Positions 35,077-47,500 of a stretch of 64,000 nucleotides of DNA are shown piece by piece. This DNA comes from Hybos culiciformis (lineage: Eukaryota > Arthropoda > Insecta > Diptera > Hybotidae). The stretch is from assembly GCA_964007475.1 (NCBI GenBank), contig OZ023273.1:141147308-141211307 (forward strand), given 5' to 3'. The notes below the pieces were generated by a model, which ran no database searches, was not told the DNA's origin, and saw only the letters and a list, made by a program, of their open reading frames with translations. Numbering within the stretch: the first letter of the stretch is position 1; the number at the start of each line of letters is the position of its first letter. The translations under genes were made by a program, and so were the position numbers.

Positions 35077-38000
35077 ATGTCAGGAATAAAATGGCTTGCC
35101 ATTTCATTGGCAATAATATTTTCGCCTAACGTTAATTCAGTTGAGCTAGAGCGTAAGACATGTTTTAAAGATAATTTTCCAATGATATCGACAGATAATA
35201 GCGATTCATGCATGACATATGTTCATCGTGCACTATATTCAAATAAAAATTCATCATTCGTAATGAAAATGTCAAATTTAAATGTAATGCCTATGATTGG
35301 ATCACCACATTTAGCAGCACGAAAATTTCATATTGGTGAAATGATACAATGTGAAATTATTGATAATTCAGCTATAAGTACAGCAACCACAGGAAGTACA
35401 ACTGTCACAAAAACATATGTCAGTGGAAGTCTTACAGCTCCAACTTCAGGTGGTGCCTCCCACACTGGAAGTCATAGTCGGGATATAACAGGTTAAATAG
35501 CAATTTATACATTTATATAAATATATATAAATAAGTATATAAATCAATCTAAGAGTTCACTGTGGTAAAAAGGCCTCCGGGTTAAAACGTCTGGTTCAGT
35601 ATTTTCTTTATTAGAAAAAAACCAAAAAAAAGTTTTCCACTTTCATTGAGACTAAAAGCCGTGAAGAAATCAAATCTTCCAAAATATTTTTATTGTTTGT
35701 TTGAATTTCCAAATTTTTTCCAATGCATCTAATGTTGCAGCGCATCTTGTTTGAATGATTTCAGTTTTAAAAATTAAAAATTATTTATCAAAATAATATT
35801 TATAATTTCAGTATACACTGTTAATGCCGTTGTACCAAATTATGTATATTTCCCTGCATCACCATCGGGATGTTTTTCATTCAAAGTGCGTGCTAAAAAT
35901 ATGGTTCACATTTCATTGAGTAATGCTCCGTTTGTACAATCGCCAATGTATGAAATTGTTTTGGGACAAAAAGGAACTTTTGGTTTTGCAGCGGGAACTT
36001 CAATTATTCGTAAAGATAATAAAATTGGTACAAATGTAGCACAAGTTAGAACAAATCCAAATATCTTAAATGATAGTGAATATTCTGGTTTCTGGATAAA
36101 ATGGTGTGCTACTGGTTTAATTGAAGTTGGTTATGAAGGTGAAGAATTACCGTTTATGTATTATAAAGACACATCAATGTTTGCAGTCAATTACATTGGT
36201 CTCATGACACACAGTTGTTCTGGTGCCTGGATTATTGAAGGTAAGATTCAAATTATTTATAAGAAACTTTGTGAGTTTTGGTGCCTCAAGTAGAAAATTA
36301 TTTAGTGATAAAGCATACAACATTGTAGTTAATAGCAATGGCTGTGGCTTAGCTACTACAACAATGGCTTGGTCAAGAGCTAAATATTTTTTTAATTTTA
36401 TTATAAAATGAAAATCATCTCAATATACATATGTCGTACATTCTAATCTTAATGCGCTAAAATTTTTATTTTTCTCACATAATAAATTTTTAGAATTCTT
36501 TTTATATAATTTTAAAAATATTTAATTTTCAAAGAAGAACAAGGTCAAGTTCGAATGATAAGCTTTATAAAAATAGGATTTCATTTTTTTTTTTAATTAT
36601 TTTGATTAAAAATTGGTATTTTACCTTGCCCCGAGAAATATAGAAGCTCTAGAATTAATCGCAATGTTCGTAGTTTTGATCTGCTTTAATCATCCTTTTT
36701 TTTAACTAATATTGTTATCAATTAAAGCAATTATCCTCAAATTAATAAATTAATTAAAAAAAAAATTTCAGAACCAAAATGCCCTGGTGTATCTGGTTTT
36801 GGAGGAAATGCAATACCAAATACTTTCGTTCATAACAACATTAATAATAATATTAATGTTCATCAACCAGGAGTTTTAGATACTGTTAAGTCTAAATTCA
36901 CATCTTTTACATCAGGATTTGGAACAGCAGCACCACAAGCACAATATCACTCTCCTCCCATGGCCCCTATGGCTCCAATGGCAACTACAACAACAACTAC
37001 TTCAACCTCTTCGATGCCATCGGGTGTCTCTACTGATATTAAAGCCAAATGCTGGCTTGTACCTTCAATTTATACACACAGCAATTTTACATCAAAAACT
37101 TCAGTTCATAGCGTTGAAACTGAATTCCAAAAATTAATGAAAGTTCAAGAGAAATTATACGAGCGTATCGAACAAAAGTATAAAAAGTTCCAGAATTTGC
37201 CAGTTCCATTGCAAAATAATAAACGTTATTTAAAGGATTTAATGCTGGATTTAAATGACGATTATCAAAAAGCAAAAGAATTGAATGACAAATTATTCTA
37301 TTCCACAGTTGAATTTGAAAAAGAACCCGTAATTGTACAGAAATATTTTAAAGATGATCGTTTTTCAACCATTAATACAATGTATTTTGATTTAAATAAT
37401 AAAATGCAAACAAAAATTAAACAAATTGTGACAGAACCAGATGCTGAATGGCATTCGCAAAATTTGTTTATACCCGATCAGAGTGGTCGGCTTGTTGTAA
37501 ATGTTGACGGCAAAAAGCCAGTCCATCATGCACCAGCTGGAGGAGCTGGCGGTGGAAATGTGTCTGTAATAACCACAAGAACTGTAATTCATTTCACACC
37601 AGCTACTGTAGTTAATTTACAAAGTCATGTTTTAAGTAAGTTAAGAATAATATACCATAATGCAAACGTACAAAATAGAAAAACAAGAAAAAAAGTGTTA
37701 AATTTTCTTTTGTGTAGATGATAATCATTGCTAATTTATTATTTTTTTTAATTACAGCTGACATGCAAAAAGAATATGAACAATTCAAAAAATCCGATCA
37801 ACATTCTAAGGCTTATTTGAAATTGTTACAACAAAAACTTGATGAATATATAATTAAAGCTAAAGATCGTAATAACGAAATTGATATAATGCGAACCGAT
37901 TATGATGGTGACAAAAATTTTGCTGCTTACTACAAAGATGACATTTATAAACAAATTCATACAGTTTACAATCAATTTAATATGCAACTGAAGAAAGAAT

Positions 38001-38958
38001 ATGAGAAAAATGCAAATTCAAATATTGAAAAATGGATTGAATCTGAAAACAATTATACCAAAGAAATTGAAACTTTATACGGAGATTTTAAGATGGAAGG
38101 CAAAGAATGGACCAAAGAAGAACTTGAAGGAGCATTGAAGAAAATAGAAGGTTGGTTTGCTGAGCTAACTAAAATTCACAGCCAATTATTGAGATCTGAA
38201 ATAACTGATGAAAAAGAAGAATTATTAATGAAAGCTTATTTGGAAAGAAATGGATTCTTTAATGCTAAAGTTATGTTCTTTGCTTTCTATGGTGGTTTAC
38301 AGGTAAATAAATAATATTGAATGAATATATTTCTTAAATTTTATTGTTATTATTATTTTAAGGGAGCTATTGAAGAAAAATCGGGACCAATTCGTGTTTT
38401 TAAAACTATAATTACACCAGATGATTTCTCATACAAATACTTTAAGGCACCAGAATCAAAGAATTTGACGTTCAAAATATTGGCACAAAATGATGCGCAT
38501 ATTTTATTGACCAAAGGTTTAGGTAAATCTGATGCTATGTTCGAAATATTTTTGGGTGAGGAATATAATACAGCATCATCAATTCGTAAAAACGCTTTAA
38601 AATATGTGAGTCAAATAAAATCGCCGAATATTTTGAGTGCAATTGAGCCTAAAGAATTCTGGATTACATGGTTCAACGGTCAAATACATGTTGGTCATGC
38701 AGGTGAAAATAAACCTTTCATGAGTTATGTGGAAAAAAATATGTTCCCAGTTAATTTTATTGGTATTCGTACTATTGATGGTTCATCAGGTACATGGTAT
38801 TTTGAAGGTAATATATTTGAAGCTTTCAACTTTTTTGAAATTATAAAATATTGAAATAATGTTTTTTTTTAGATGCATTGGTTACAATTACAGAATACGA
38901 AATTAATGTTAAGAAGACAACAATATTCCAAGGAAAAACAGAAGTAGTTCGAGGATAA
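35077..38958 (+). CDS. Secreted coiled-coil protein with two Methyltransf_FA domains (927 aa)
   Basis: Six exons: 35077-35491, 35812-36240, 36772-37635, 37758-38302, 38363-38807, 38873-38958, all GT-AG and in frame, TAA at 38956-38958. The N-terminus is a signal peptide (MSGIKWLAISLAIIF). Residues about 139-281 form a Methyltransf_FA domain (FWIKWCATGLIEVGYEG, GAWIIEG). Next come EPKCPG, a Thr/Pro/Met-rich linker (MAPMAPMATTTTTT) and a long charged helical region, about residues 340-745, with a short Gly-rich break and TTRTVIHFTPATVV near 550. A second Methyltransf_FA domain spans about 760-900 (FWITWFNGQIHVGHAGE, PVNFIGIRT, GTWYFEG), then ITEYEINVKK. Function unknown; the family name is historical and no enzyme activity is inferred. 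Probably a secreted or matrix protein that oligomerises through its coiled coils. Confidence 0.9.
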
Positions 38959-39022
38959 ATTTAAAGAAAAATATTTAGGCTTTATTTTACATGATTAATT
39001 ATTTTTATATAAAAATTAAAAA

Positions 39023-39028
39023 AATAAA
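39023..39028 (+). promoter_or_regulatory. Possible poly(A) signal of the long Methyltransf_FA gene
   Basis: AATAAA 65 bases after the stop codon, well placed for polyadenylation. Confidence 0.5.
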
Positions 39029-40981
39029 GAAATATTAAAATTTTATCAAACATTAGTCAATTTCTATTGAATATTTTTTAGCTCATACAATTTGGAAACC
39101 ATTATTATTCTCATACAAAATTTTGAAGGAACATCTTACATTTCTGTTAGTTCCATACTTATACAATAGTACTTCGAATATTGTTAGATTTTTCTTAATA
39201 ACAACTTCATGTGGTTTTATTTCAAAGACAGAATGTCTATTTAAAAAAAATTAAACTAAATGCTTTAACTAATAAATATTGTAGTAAACTTAAAGAAACA
39301 ATATTACTTAAAAGAAACTCGATAAAAATTTATGAGTGAATTTTCATTGTTAGAAATTCAGTTCATTATTTTGTTGATATGCTGATAGACAATAAGAATC
39401 CTGTTTTTGTGGTCAGTTAAGTTTGGTATGACATTTCTAAAACTGTTTCTTTAATAAATTTATCTACATATCAGTATAAATCATGTTAATATTATCCATC
39501 ATTTAACATGTATGGTTACATCAAATAAGGAAAATATATTTTGATTTGTTTTGATAATGATGTATTTTTGATGCAAAAGTTTCCTATTGATCTAGTTGTC
39601 AATTCAAACAATTTAATTTGTAAATTTTAATGCTTTATATCATAGAACATTTATGTTTTAATTATTACATTACATATTTAAGATTTTTTTTATAAAAATT
39701 AACAATAAGTTTTACAACCTAAAAGAAAACATTAAAAATTTAATTATATAATTAAAAAATGCATATAAATTATTTTTTGTTTGTTGAGAATGAAAATAAA
39801 AAATTATTTTGAAGACTTAAACCTTAAACTCTAATTATTTCAAATTTTTTTTTTCTTATGTTCGTTTCAGTTACTGTGTAGATTATTTGAATAAATAAAA
39901 AATGCTAAAAGTCTTGATACACCTTGAAAGTTTATCGTGAAAGTTGTTTTTTTTTCCTGTACGTTGAAAAAAATAAATTCACCACATCATTTTATGAGAA
40001 GTAAAGTTTTGTCAGCATCAAAAAGCAGCTCATGAATTTCAATATTCAATTCTCTGAATTTGGAATTATAATAAATTCTACTCCTAATGAATTGTAATTT
40101 TTTTTTATAAAGAACTTATATCTGGCCAGCATGAAATATTTTTAAATTTTCATATAACATTATTAAAAATTATTGTAAAATATAAATAATAAATTCATTT
40201 ATATACATAACGTTAATTTAATATAACTATTTTACTTAATTTAATACTGAATTAATTAACATTTTTATAAAATCAAATATTAATATAGTAATAAATGTTA
40301 AAATTTATAAATAATGTCCATTTGACTAGTTTTTATACTTAAATTATTAAATTAGCTTAGGGTAATTAAAAAATGTATACCATAATAATAATATTGATAT
40401 TAATTTCTTTGTAAAATAAAAACCTAGTAGTTTTAGTTAAATTTAGTTTAGTTTTGGTTTCTGCCATACAAAATTATTTCTCTAATTAGTTAAACTAGTT
40501 TAAGCTAAAACCTCTTGTTAAAACTTTAAAATAAAAGCGGTAAATGAATTCGGTTATTCTTAATAGATGAGGACGCGCAAAATTAACAAAATTTACTTTC
40601 GACTGCTTTCAAGTGGACAACTAGTAGAATTTTTAACCCCGATTTGCTTTATTTTTGATTTTAAACTGACTTCCCGATGAGCTAGAGACTTGAAGTTATA
40701 AATTTAGCTCAGAATTGGATGAAAATGCAATATTATGAAATTATTTGGCAATATATTCGATTGTGTCCAAGGATATAGATGGAAATCAATTAAAATACAA
40801 TATACAATTATTACAAAAAAAAACATAAAATAATAACTTCCATACTAGATAAACAAAAATGAAATGTTCGTAATTTTTTTTTCCTATGGTTTTTCTTTCA
40901 TACAAAATATAATTTTTCTTGAGTAACATACAAATACCACATTAAACTTTTTGGCGATTTGGTTGATTTGTTTTTAAATGA

Positions 40982-41022
40982 GCGTAACAGTCCGAGTAAG
41001 AACCTTCGTCGGACTATTACGC
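40982..41022. repeat. 14-bp-stem hairpin
   Basis: GCGTAACAGTCCGA (40982-40995) pairs with TCGGACTATTACGC (41009-41022) with one mismatch and a 13-base loop. It is unusually GC-rich for the region and lies directly before a LINE-like terminal motif. Confidence 0.7.
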
Positions 41023-41552
41023 AAATAAAAAAAATATATTCAAATCCATCCAGTCGTTCTCAAACAAGAAAGAAAAATTGGAAAATTCGGGAAAAAATGA
41101 GTAAATAAAAATTTTAAATTCTTGATCCTTGAAAATTAATAAAATGTTATATGAGAGGAAAAGGTGTCATACATTTAGTTCTTCTTGTCTAATTTTAAGT
41201 AATTTGTATAAATATAAATTCATTATAAAACAAAAATTCAATAAAATAACAGGAATTCGGATTAAAAGTAGATGATCAAGTAGACATAAGAGAAGCTTAA
41301 AAAGAAATCGGAAGCAGACAAATATTCAAGATAAGCCAAACGGTGTAAGGGAGCTGATTATATCCTTTCTATTTCGTTTCTATTAAATTGTCATTACTTT
41401 GGATCTTCTGATTTATAATTTAAAATGTACATTTTCTTAAGATTTACATTTTGTTTTTATCTGATAAAATGAATATACTTAAACAATAAGACTATAATAT
41501 ACTTAAATTAAATGATTAAAAGAAAAACAACATTATTTTCTAGCTAATTAAT

Positions 41553-44500
41553 TTAATCAAATATAAAATGATGTTGTGATAATGTCCTTTTTTGTTTTGC
41601 TCGTGGACATCTGCCTGTCTCTTTGGTGTAAGCTCCAAATTGACATGTTGGTGTGGTACAATCACCAGATGAAATACATCTTAAAATACAAAAAATAAAA
41701 TTTTAAATTGTTTTCTAAATTTAAAGTAATCGTTTGTAATTTTAGTTGTTAAAGAAAATTCATTCTCAATGAAAATTTAATAAAATTATTTATATAAATA
41801 AAATCTTCAATGTTAAGGTCATTTAAAAAAAAAGAAGCCTATAAATGTTTATTATGTTTATTTATTGTGTCCTTGATTTTTCCAAGTAAATGTAATATTG
41901 TGAAAAAATTTTGAGAAAAAAAAATTTAAATATTATTTTTCATTTTTCATAAAAGTAACATTAAAAATTTGTTTATAACGAATTTATGTAAATATGTATA
42001 CATTGAATTTTCTGTCCTATTTAAGAATATCATCCTTGTCAAGGATACTTTAGAGATTACAAAAGAATTATTACTTTTAATGATTTCAATTTAGTATAAG
42101 TTTTCTTTTTCCAGACTATTAACGAGAAAAAAAATTTCAATATATTTATTCAAGTTTAATGAGGGTAGAGAAATTTTTTTTAGAAGGCAAGAGTGTCCTT
42201 GAATGGGAATCAAAAGGTTATACAATTATTTAAATCTTAAAGAAAATAGTTAAAATATTTGGTTATGTTTGTAGTATTTTGGAAGTGTTCATAAAGTTAA
42301 GCTTACGATTATGGCTGAACTGTAAGTTATTAAAAATTTTAAATTTTGGTAATGGAAACAAAAATTATTTATTTAATTGCGAAACATAACATAAATTTAC
42401 TTTATGTCGATTTATTTCGAGACTATCGCCACCCAGAATGCTAACATAAACTCTACAGAATTATTTTATTAATTTCGACTAAGAAGGCAAGTCAAGCTTT
42501 ATGCGTCATTCCTCGGATTTTCGGTAGTTTTCTAATTTTTATTTGCTATTCGTGTTTAATGTACTATTTTAAATTATAATATAAGTATTAATAGGATTTA
42601 TTTAAATTCAATTTCAAAATCAATTAAACATTATAATCTTGCCAATGCACTTCGCCTCCCTTTAAGTTTAAGGCTTGAATTAATACTATTAAATCAATTT
42701 TTTGTTTTGATATTATAGTAAAAAGTTCTTGTTTGCAATACACAAAATAAATATAAGATTTAAAAATTTTTGCTCCCATACAAATAATCATCGATGGTAT
42801 ATTTATTTTACTCTGCTCCCCATAGAAACAACTTATTGAATTATTGACATAATATAAGTTATGTAGGTATATTATAAATCTTTTAGTATTTTTTGAGTAT
42901 ACGTATATATATATATACATAGAAAATTTTATGGATGTACGATTGTATGTATATCATTTTACAAAGTTGTAAAATTATTAGCAAACAACATCAATAAGAA
43001 TTTTTATTTATCTTTCTGTATATTAAGTATGGGCACCTATATTTTTGAGTATTAAATGACTGAAATAAAGAAACTGCTTCCTTTATTTTTATTTCTAAAA
43101 TTTTAAGGAATTGAGTTTCAAGCCGTTGTTTTGGTAAACAAAGCAGACAAAAAAAATTCCACTCACTCAGCAGGATAAATTAATAATGAATTACGTAAAA
43201 TAAAAATTTCAATTGTAAAGGCAATAACCTTTTTTAAAAACCTACGCATAAAATTCATAGAAATCAATGTTATATCGACTTGACAATATTTTCCATCTTC
43301 AGTGAAGACGTATGTATTTTTTATTAACAAAAATTCTTTCATTTTAATTCTATAATCTCACCTTTGATCATTTAATGGAAATCCTTCTTCTCCATCTTTA
43401 AATCTTTTACAAACTTGATTATTTAATGAACAATCACACCTACAACGTTTCTTTGAGTTCATCATATTGGTATTTCTTTTTCTATGACGATAATTATTAT
43501 TACGATAATTTATTGCTGGATCATCATTTTGATAATCTGTATTAATTGTCAAATCTTCTTCAAATTCATCAAAATGTGTTACACACTTACATGATGTCTT
43601 TCCGCCACTACTGCTGCTGCTAGTAATAGTTCCATTTATATTTTTTCCACTATTATTATTATTTTCTTGTGGATTTTTTGTTAATTTTGTTGATGGGAAT
43701 GCAGATGGTCGATAACGTTCAACACAATGACATTCCGTATGATTAATGAATGTTAAAGTTTCAACTACCGGTTCCTTTTGTCCCAATGGTATTGCCTACA
43801 AAAGCAGTATAAATATTATTTCGTCATAATAAAATTTACAATTAAAATTATAATAAAGAGTTATACAATTATGTAGTACAGAGTTTGTGTGTTCTTTTTG
43901 GTCTAATAAACTCAAAGCTTATTTTTGTATCAAAGTTATACTTATTTAATGAACCTAATTCTTTCTGTTGATTTTTTAACCCATAGTAATGTATCACGCT
44001 TCTTAAAAGACCTTAAATTGTATCAACATCATTTTTTGAACGCTAAGTTTGAATTAAAGGGGTTGTTTATGATATCTGAATATATTAGAGTAGAATGACT
44101 TTGAATGCTGGAGATACATTATTTCTATCTAAAATTGTTACACTTCCGGCTGGCTGAGTTATAGACTTAATACTAAACCTATGTATAAATTTTTCTCATT
44201 CGTCTGATATAGAAAGTTTTTGACCTCAAATCAAAAATTTAGACAAAATGACTTAAATTTTATGCTAAAGTTTATTTTAAATGTTAAAAAGTCTAAAAAG
44301 GAAATTGGATTTATAATTAAACCGATTAATGATATAATTTTCAATTCCATTTTGAATAAGATTCTTATCGAAATTGGTTTTAAATTCAACAAAAAATATA
44401 AATTTTTTTTTTTCATACCTTAAAATTATGTAATGAACTATAAATAATGGAATTTCAGGGAGCATTAATACATTTTACAAAAAAAAAAAAATAATTGTAA

Positions 44501-47500
44501 ATTTCTCAGGCATTGGTATTATATACTATTCTTCATGTAAGTAAAGTATTAAAGAATAAGAATTTTAAATGAACATAAAAGACCGGTAGTTGAATATACA
44601 TAATGCGGTTGTTGTCATATCATTCATTTATTTTTTTTATTATATTATATTGTATTTTTTATGTTCGAAAGAAATTATTTTTTCTTTAATTTGCGGTTAT
44701 ATAATTAAATTATGCAGTTCGTATTACTTTCTTGTAATATATACGAATATGAAAAAAAAAAAAAAAACAATTTTTTTTAACTTTTAAATAAAAAATCATG
44801 GGAATAAAGTGTAACACATAAATTTTAATGAATGAATAAACAAAAATATCTATCACCATGACAGTATATGAATGAAATAATATTAAAATAGTTTTGAATA
44901 ATTATTGTTAAGCATATACATATTATATTAGTTGCTTACACAGAAATTAATTGTTTGCTTTAGAAGTCAATGCTTTCATTCTGTTTCTATTTTTAGGTAA
45001 AAATTGTGCGAATTAATAACTAAACATAGGTAGTTATTTTTGTGTTGATTTTGCAGGAATTTGATCCCATTGTGCACTTTTGAACTATAGTGAATTTAGA
45101 TCTTTATGGCTAAAACTATAGACTTTTGCTAAGGTCTGGTTCAAATATGGTTTGCATTATAAAAGATTACATTAAAATTATATTTGATACTTGATTGATT
45201 TCTGAACGGCATATTAAAATTCATTATTTCACAAAAAATTAAATATTTAAAGATTTATTTATATTATAAATTCTCATTGGTTTTATATTTCACTAACAAA
45301 TTTTATACAAAAATTTATAAATGTTTTATGTGCTCTATATTAACTACCTAATGTACCGTGTATGAATATGGTCCAAAAAGATATACTTCAGTAACACTAC
45401 TTAATTTTAATATTGTTAACCAATTTATGAATTTATTGAAAATTCTCATAATGTTTGGAAATTTGATGCTTAATTTTTTTTTTAATTTCCCCTCAATGTT
45501 CATATATTTTTACATTAATTTCTTAATAAGACGGTCAAAATTTTTCAACATGAATAATTTCTTAAAAATAAAATTACATAAAAAAGGTATCAAATTACAA
45601 AAATTCGTGATTTGTGTGCCATCACCCATAAATTTTTGTATTCCTGAAATAACTAGTTAATAGAGAACTATAACTCATACGTATTTCTAAAAACAGAACT
45701 TATTTTTGCAAAATATAATGTAAATCAAAGGAAATTAAAATTAATTTGATTTCTAATTTTTCTTACTTTTTTTCTTATTAAAATATAAGGTTTAATGTGT
45801 AATTATATAATTTATTTTCAGTAGTTAATACATATTTAAATTTTGAACAAAAAGTATACCTAATTAAAATTTCATATTTTATAGATAGATAATTCAATTT
45901 TGGAATATAAAAAGGAATCTTACACTACAAGGAATTATAATTTACATTAACAAAATACGGAACTTATTTAAAGGTATACATTTAATTAATTTTTTAATGG
46001 TCAAAGAATATGGCTGAAATGAAAAAAAAAAAAATCGTTGGATAATCACCTATAAAATATAGCAGAAATAATTTAACTAAAATTGTGTTATTTTCTGACA
46101 ATTTAACTAGGCTCAAAAAATCTTGTATTTGTAATCTAAAGGGTCTTTCAATAAAAGCTTTTCTTGTTTTTAAATAAAATATACCATTTTAAGAAAGTTT
46201 CAAATATTTTAATTAAAATATGTTGTAACGGGCCTATAATTTAATAATTAAAAATGATATCGGACGAATATCGACCTCGAGCAAGTTCGCAAGCATTAAT
46301 CATTTTAACAAAATTTTCAACACATTTACAATGTTATTAAAATATAATGTTAAGTAATTTAAGTAAAACTGAACGTAAAATTAATTTTTATTTTTTTTTT
46401 AATACTTTTAATTTTTATAATTTAAAACTATTTAGCGGTTCACGCTTACAGATCTTATTTCTTATTACACCTCTAATTAAAGTTAATTGACTAATAAAAC
46501 TCCCCAAGAATTTTAAATTTTCTTCAAAATATTTTTAAATAAAAAAATGATTTTATTTTATTTTTTAAACATGTAACATGAAACTGAAACGTGATAAGAA
46601 TTCTCTTTTCATAGACTAAATATAATTATTTACATACATAATATATTCATAATTAAAATTAAAATGACATTATATAAATTATAATTTTTTAGTATGTTTA
46701 TGTTCAGTTTTATCTGAGAAAGTTAATCTTTGAATAACGAAATAATAAATGTTTGTAAAGGAAGGTATATAATACGTCTCCAAATATAGCAAATTCCTAA
46801 AATTTAAGATTTTTATCAATGACTAAAGTATATGCTTACGTTCGTATATTTAAACTTAAATAATTCATCAAATCAGTTTTTGTTTTTTGGTTCCATTTGA
46901 CTTAATTCAACGAAGTAATATAAAATATAATGTAATTTTAAAAAACGAGCTAAAATGTAATATTATTGTGAACAAAATATTACCTGATAAAACTTTTATT
47001 TTATTAAAACTTTATTTAACAAAATTTCTTTTGCACTCTAGTGTGAATGCAATATTTATTGAATACATTTATCTAATTTAAATAAACTATTAATCGCCTG
47101 CACTCGAAAATCGAGTGAATTTTATTTTCATTTGATTTTGTTTTGAATGAATCATATATGTTTTGAACAAATCATATATATACTTGTTATTTTTAAATGT
47201 AAACATTAAAAATTAATTTCATGATTTGAAGGAGAAAAAACAAAAAAATCTAAAAAAAAGATGCAAACAAAATTCTGGTACCTGCAATTGAAAAAAAAAA
47301 TTATCAAAATCGGTTCGTAAATGTCGCCTGTAGAGTTAGGTAGGTACACAAAAGTTTGTATGCGGAGAAAAGTTATCAGATTTATATATAGATTAAATTT
47401 AACTCACATAAAAATATAATTCAACAGTTGTTTTATTTTTGGCTACACATGTTTTAGATTCGGTTAAACAACAGCCAGTATCATCTCCACATCGATGTAA

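Larger units (their letters stand above)
38959..41552. other. Intergenic between convergent genes
   Basis: 3' flanks of the long Methyltransf_FA gene and of Pvf. AT-rich. A compact hairpin at 40982-41022 and the following AAATCCATCCAGTCGTTCTC (41042-41061) look like the tail of an old dispersed element. No gene seen. Confidence 0.6.

Noticed and set aside
44220..45660. Several 60-100-codon frames on both strands in Pvf intron 3
   Set aside because: Overlapping frames on opposite strands, low-complexity Phe/Asn/Lys composition and no family resemblance indicate chance.
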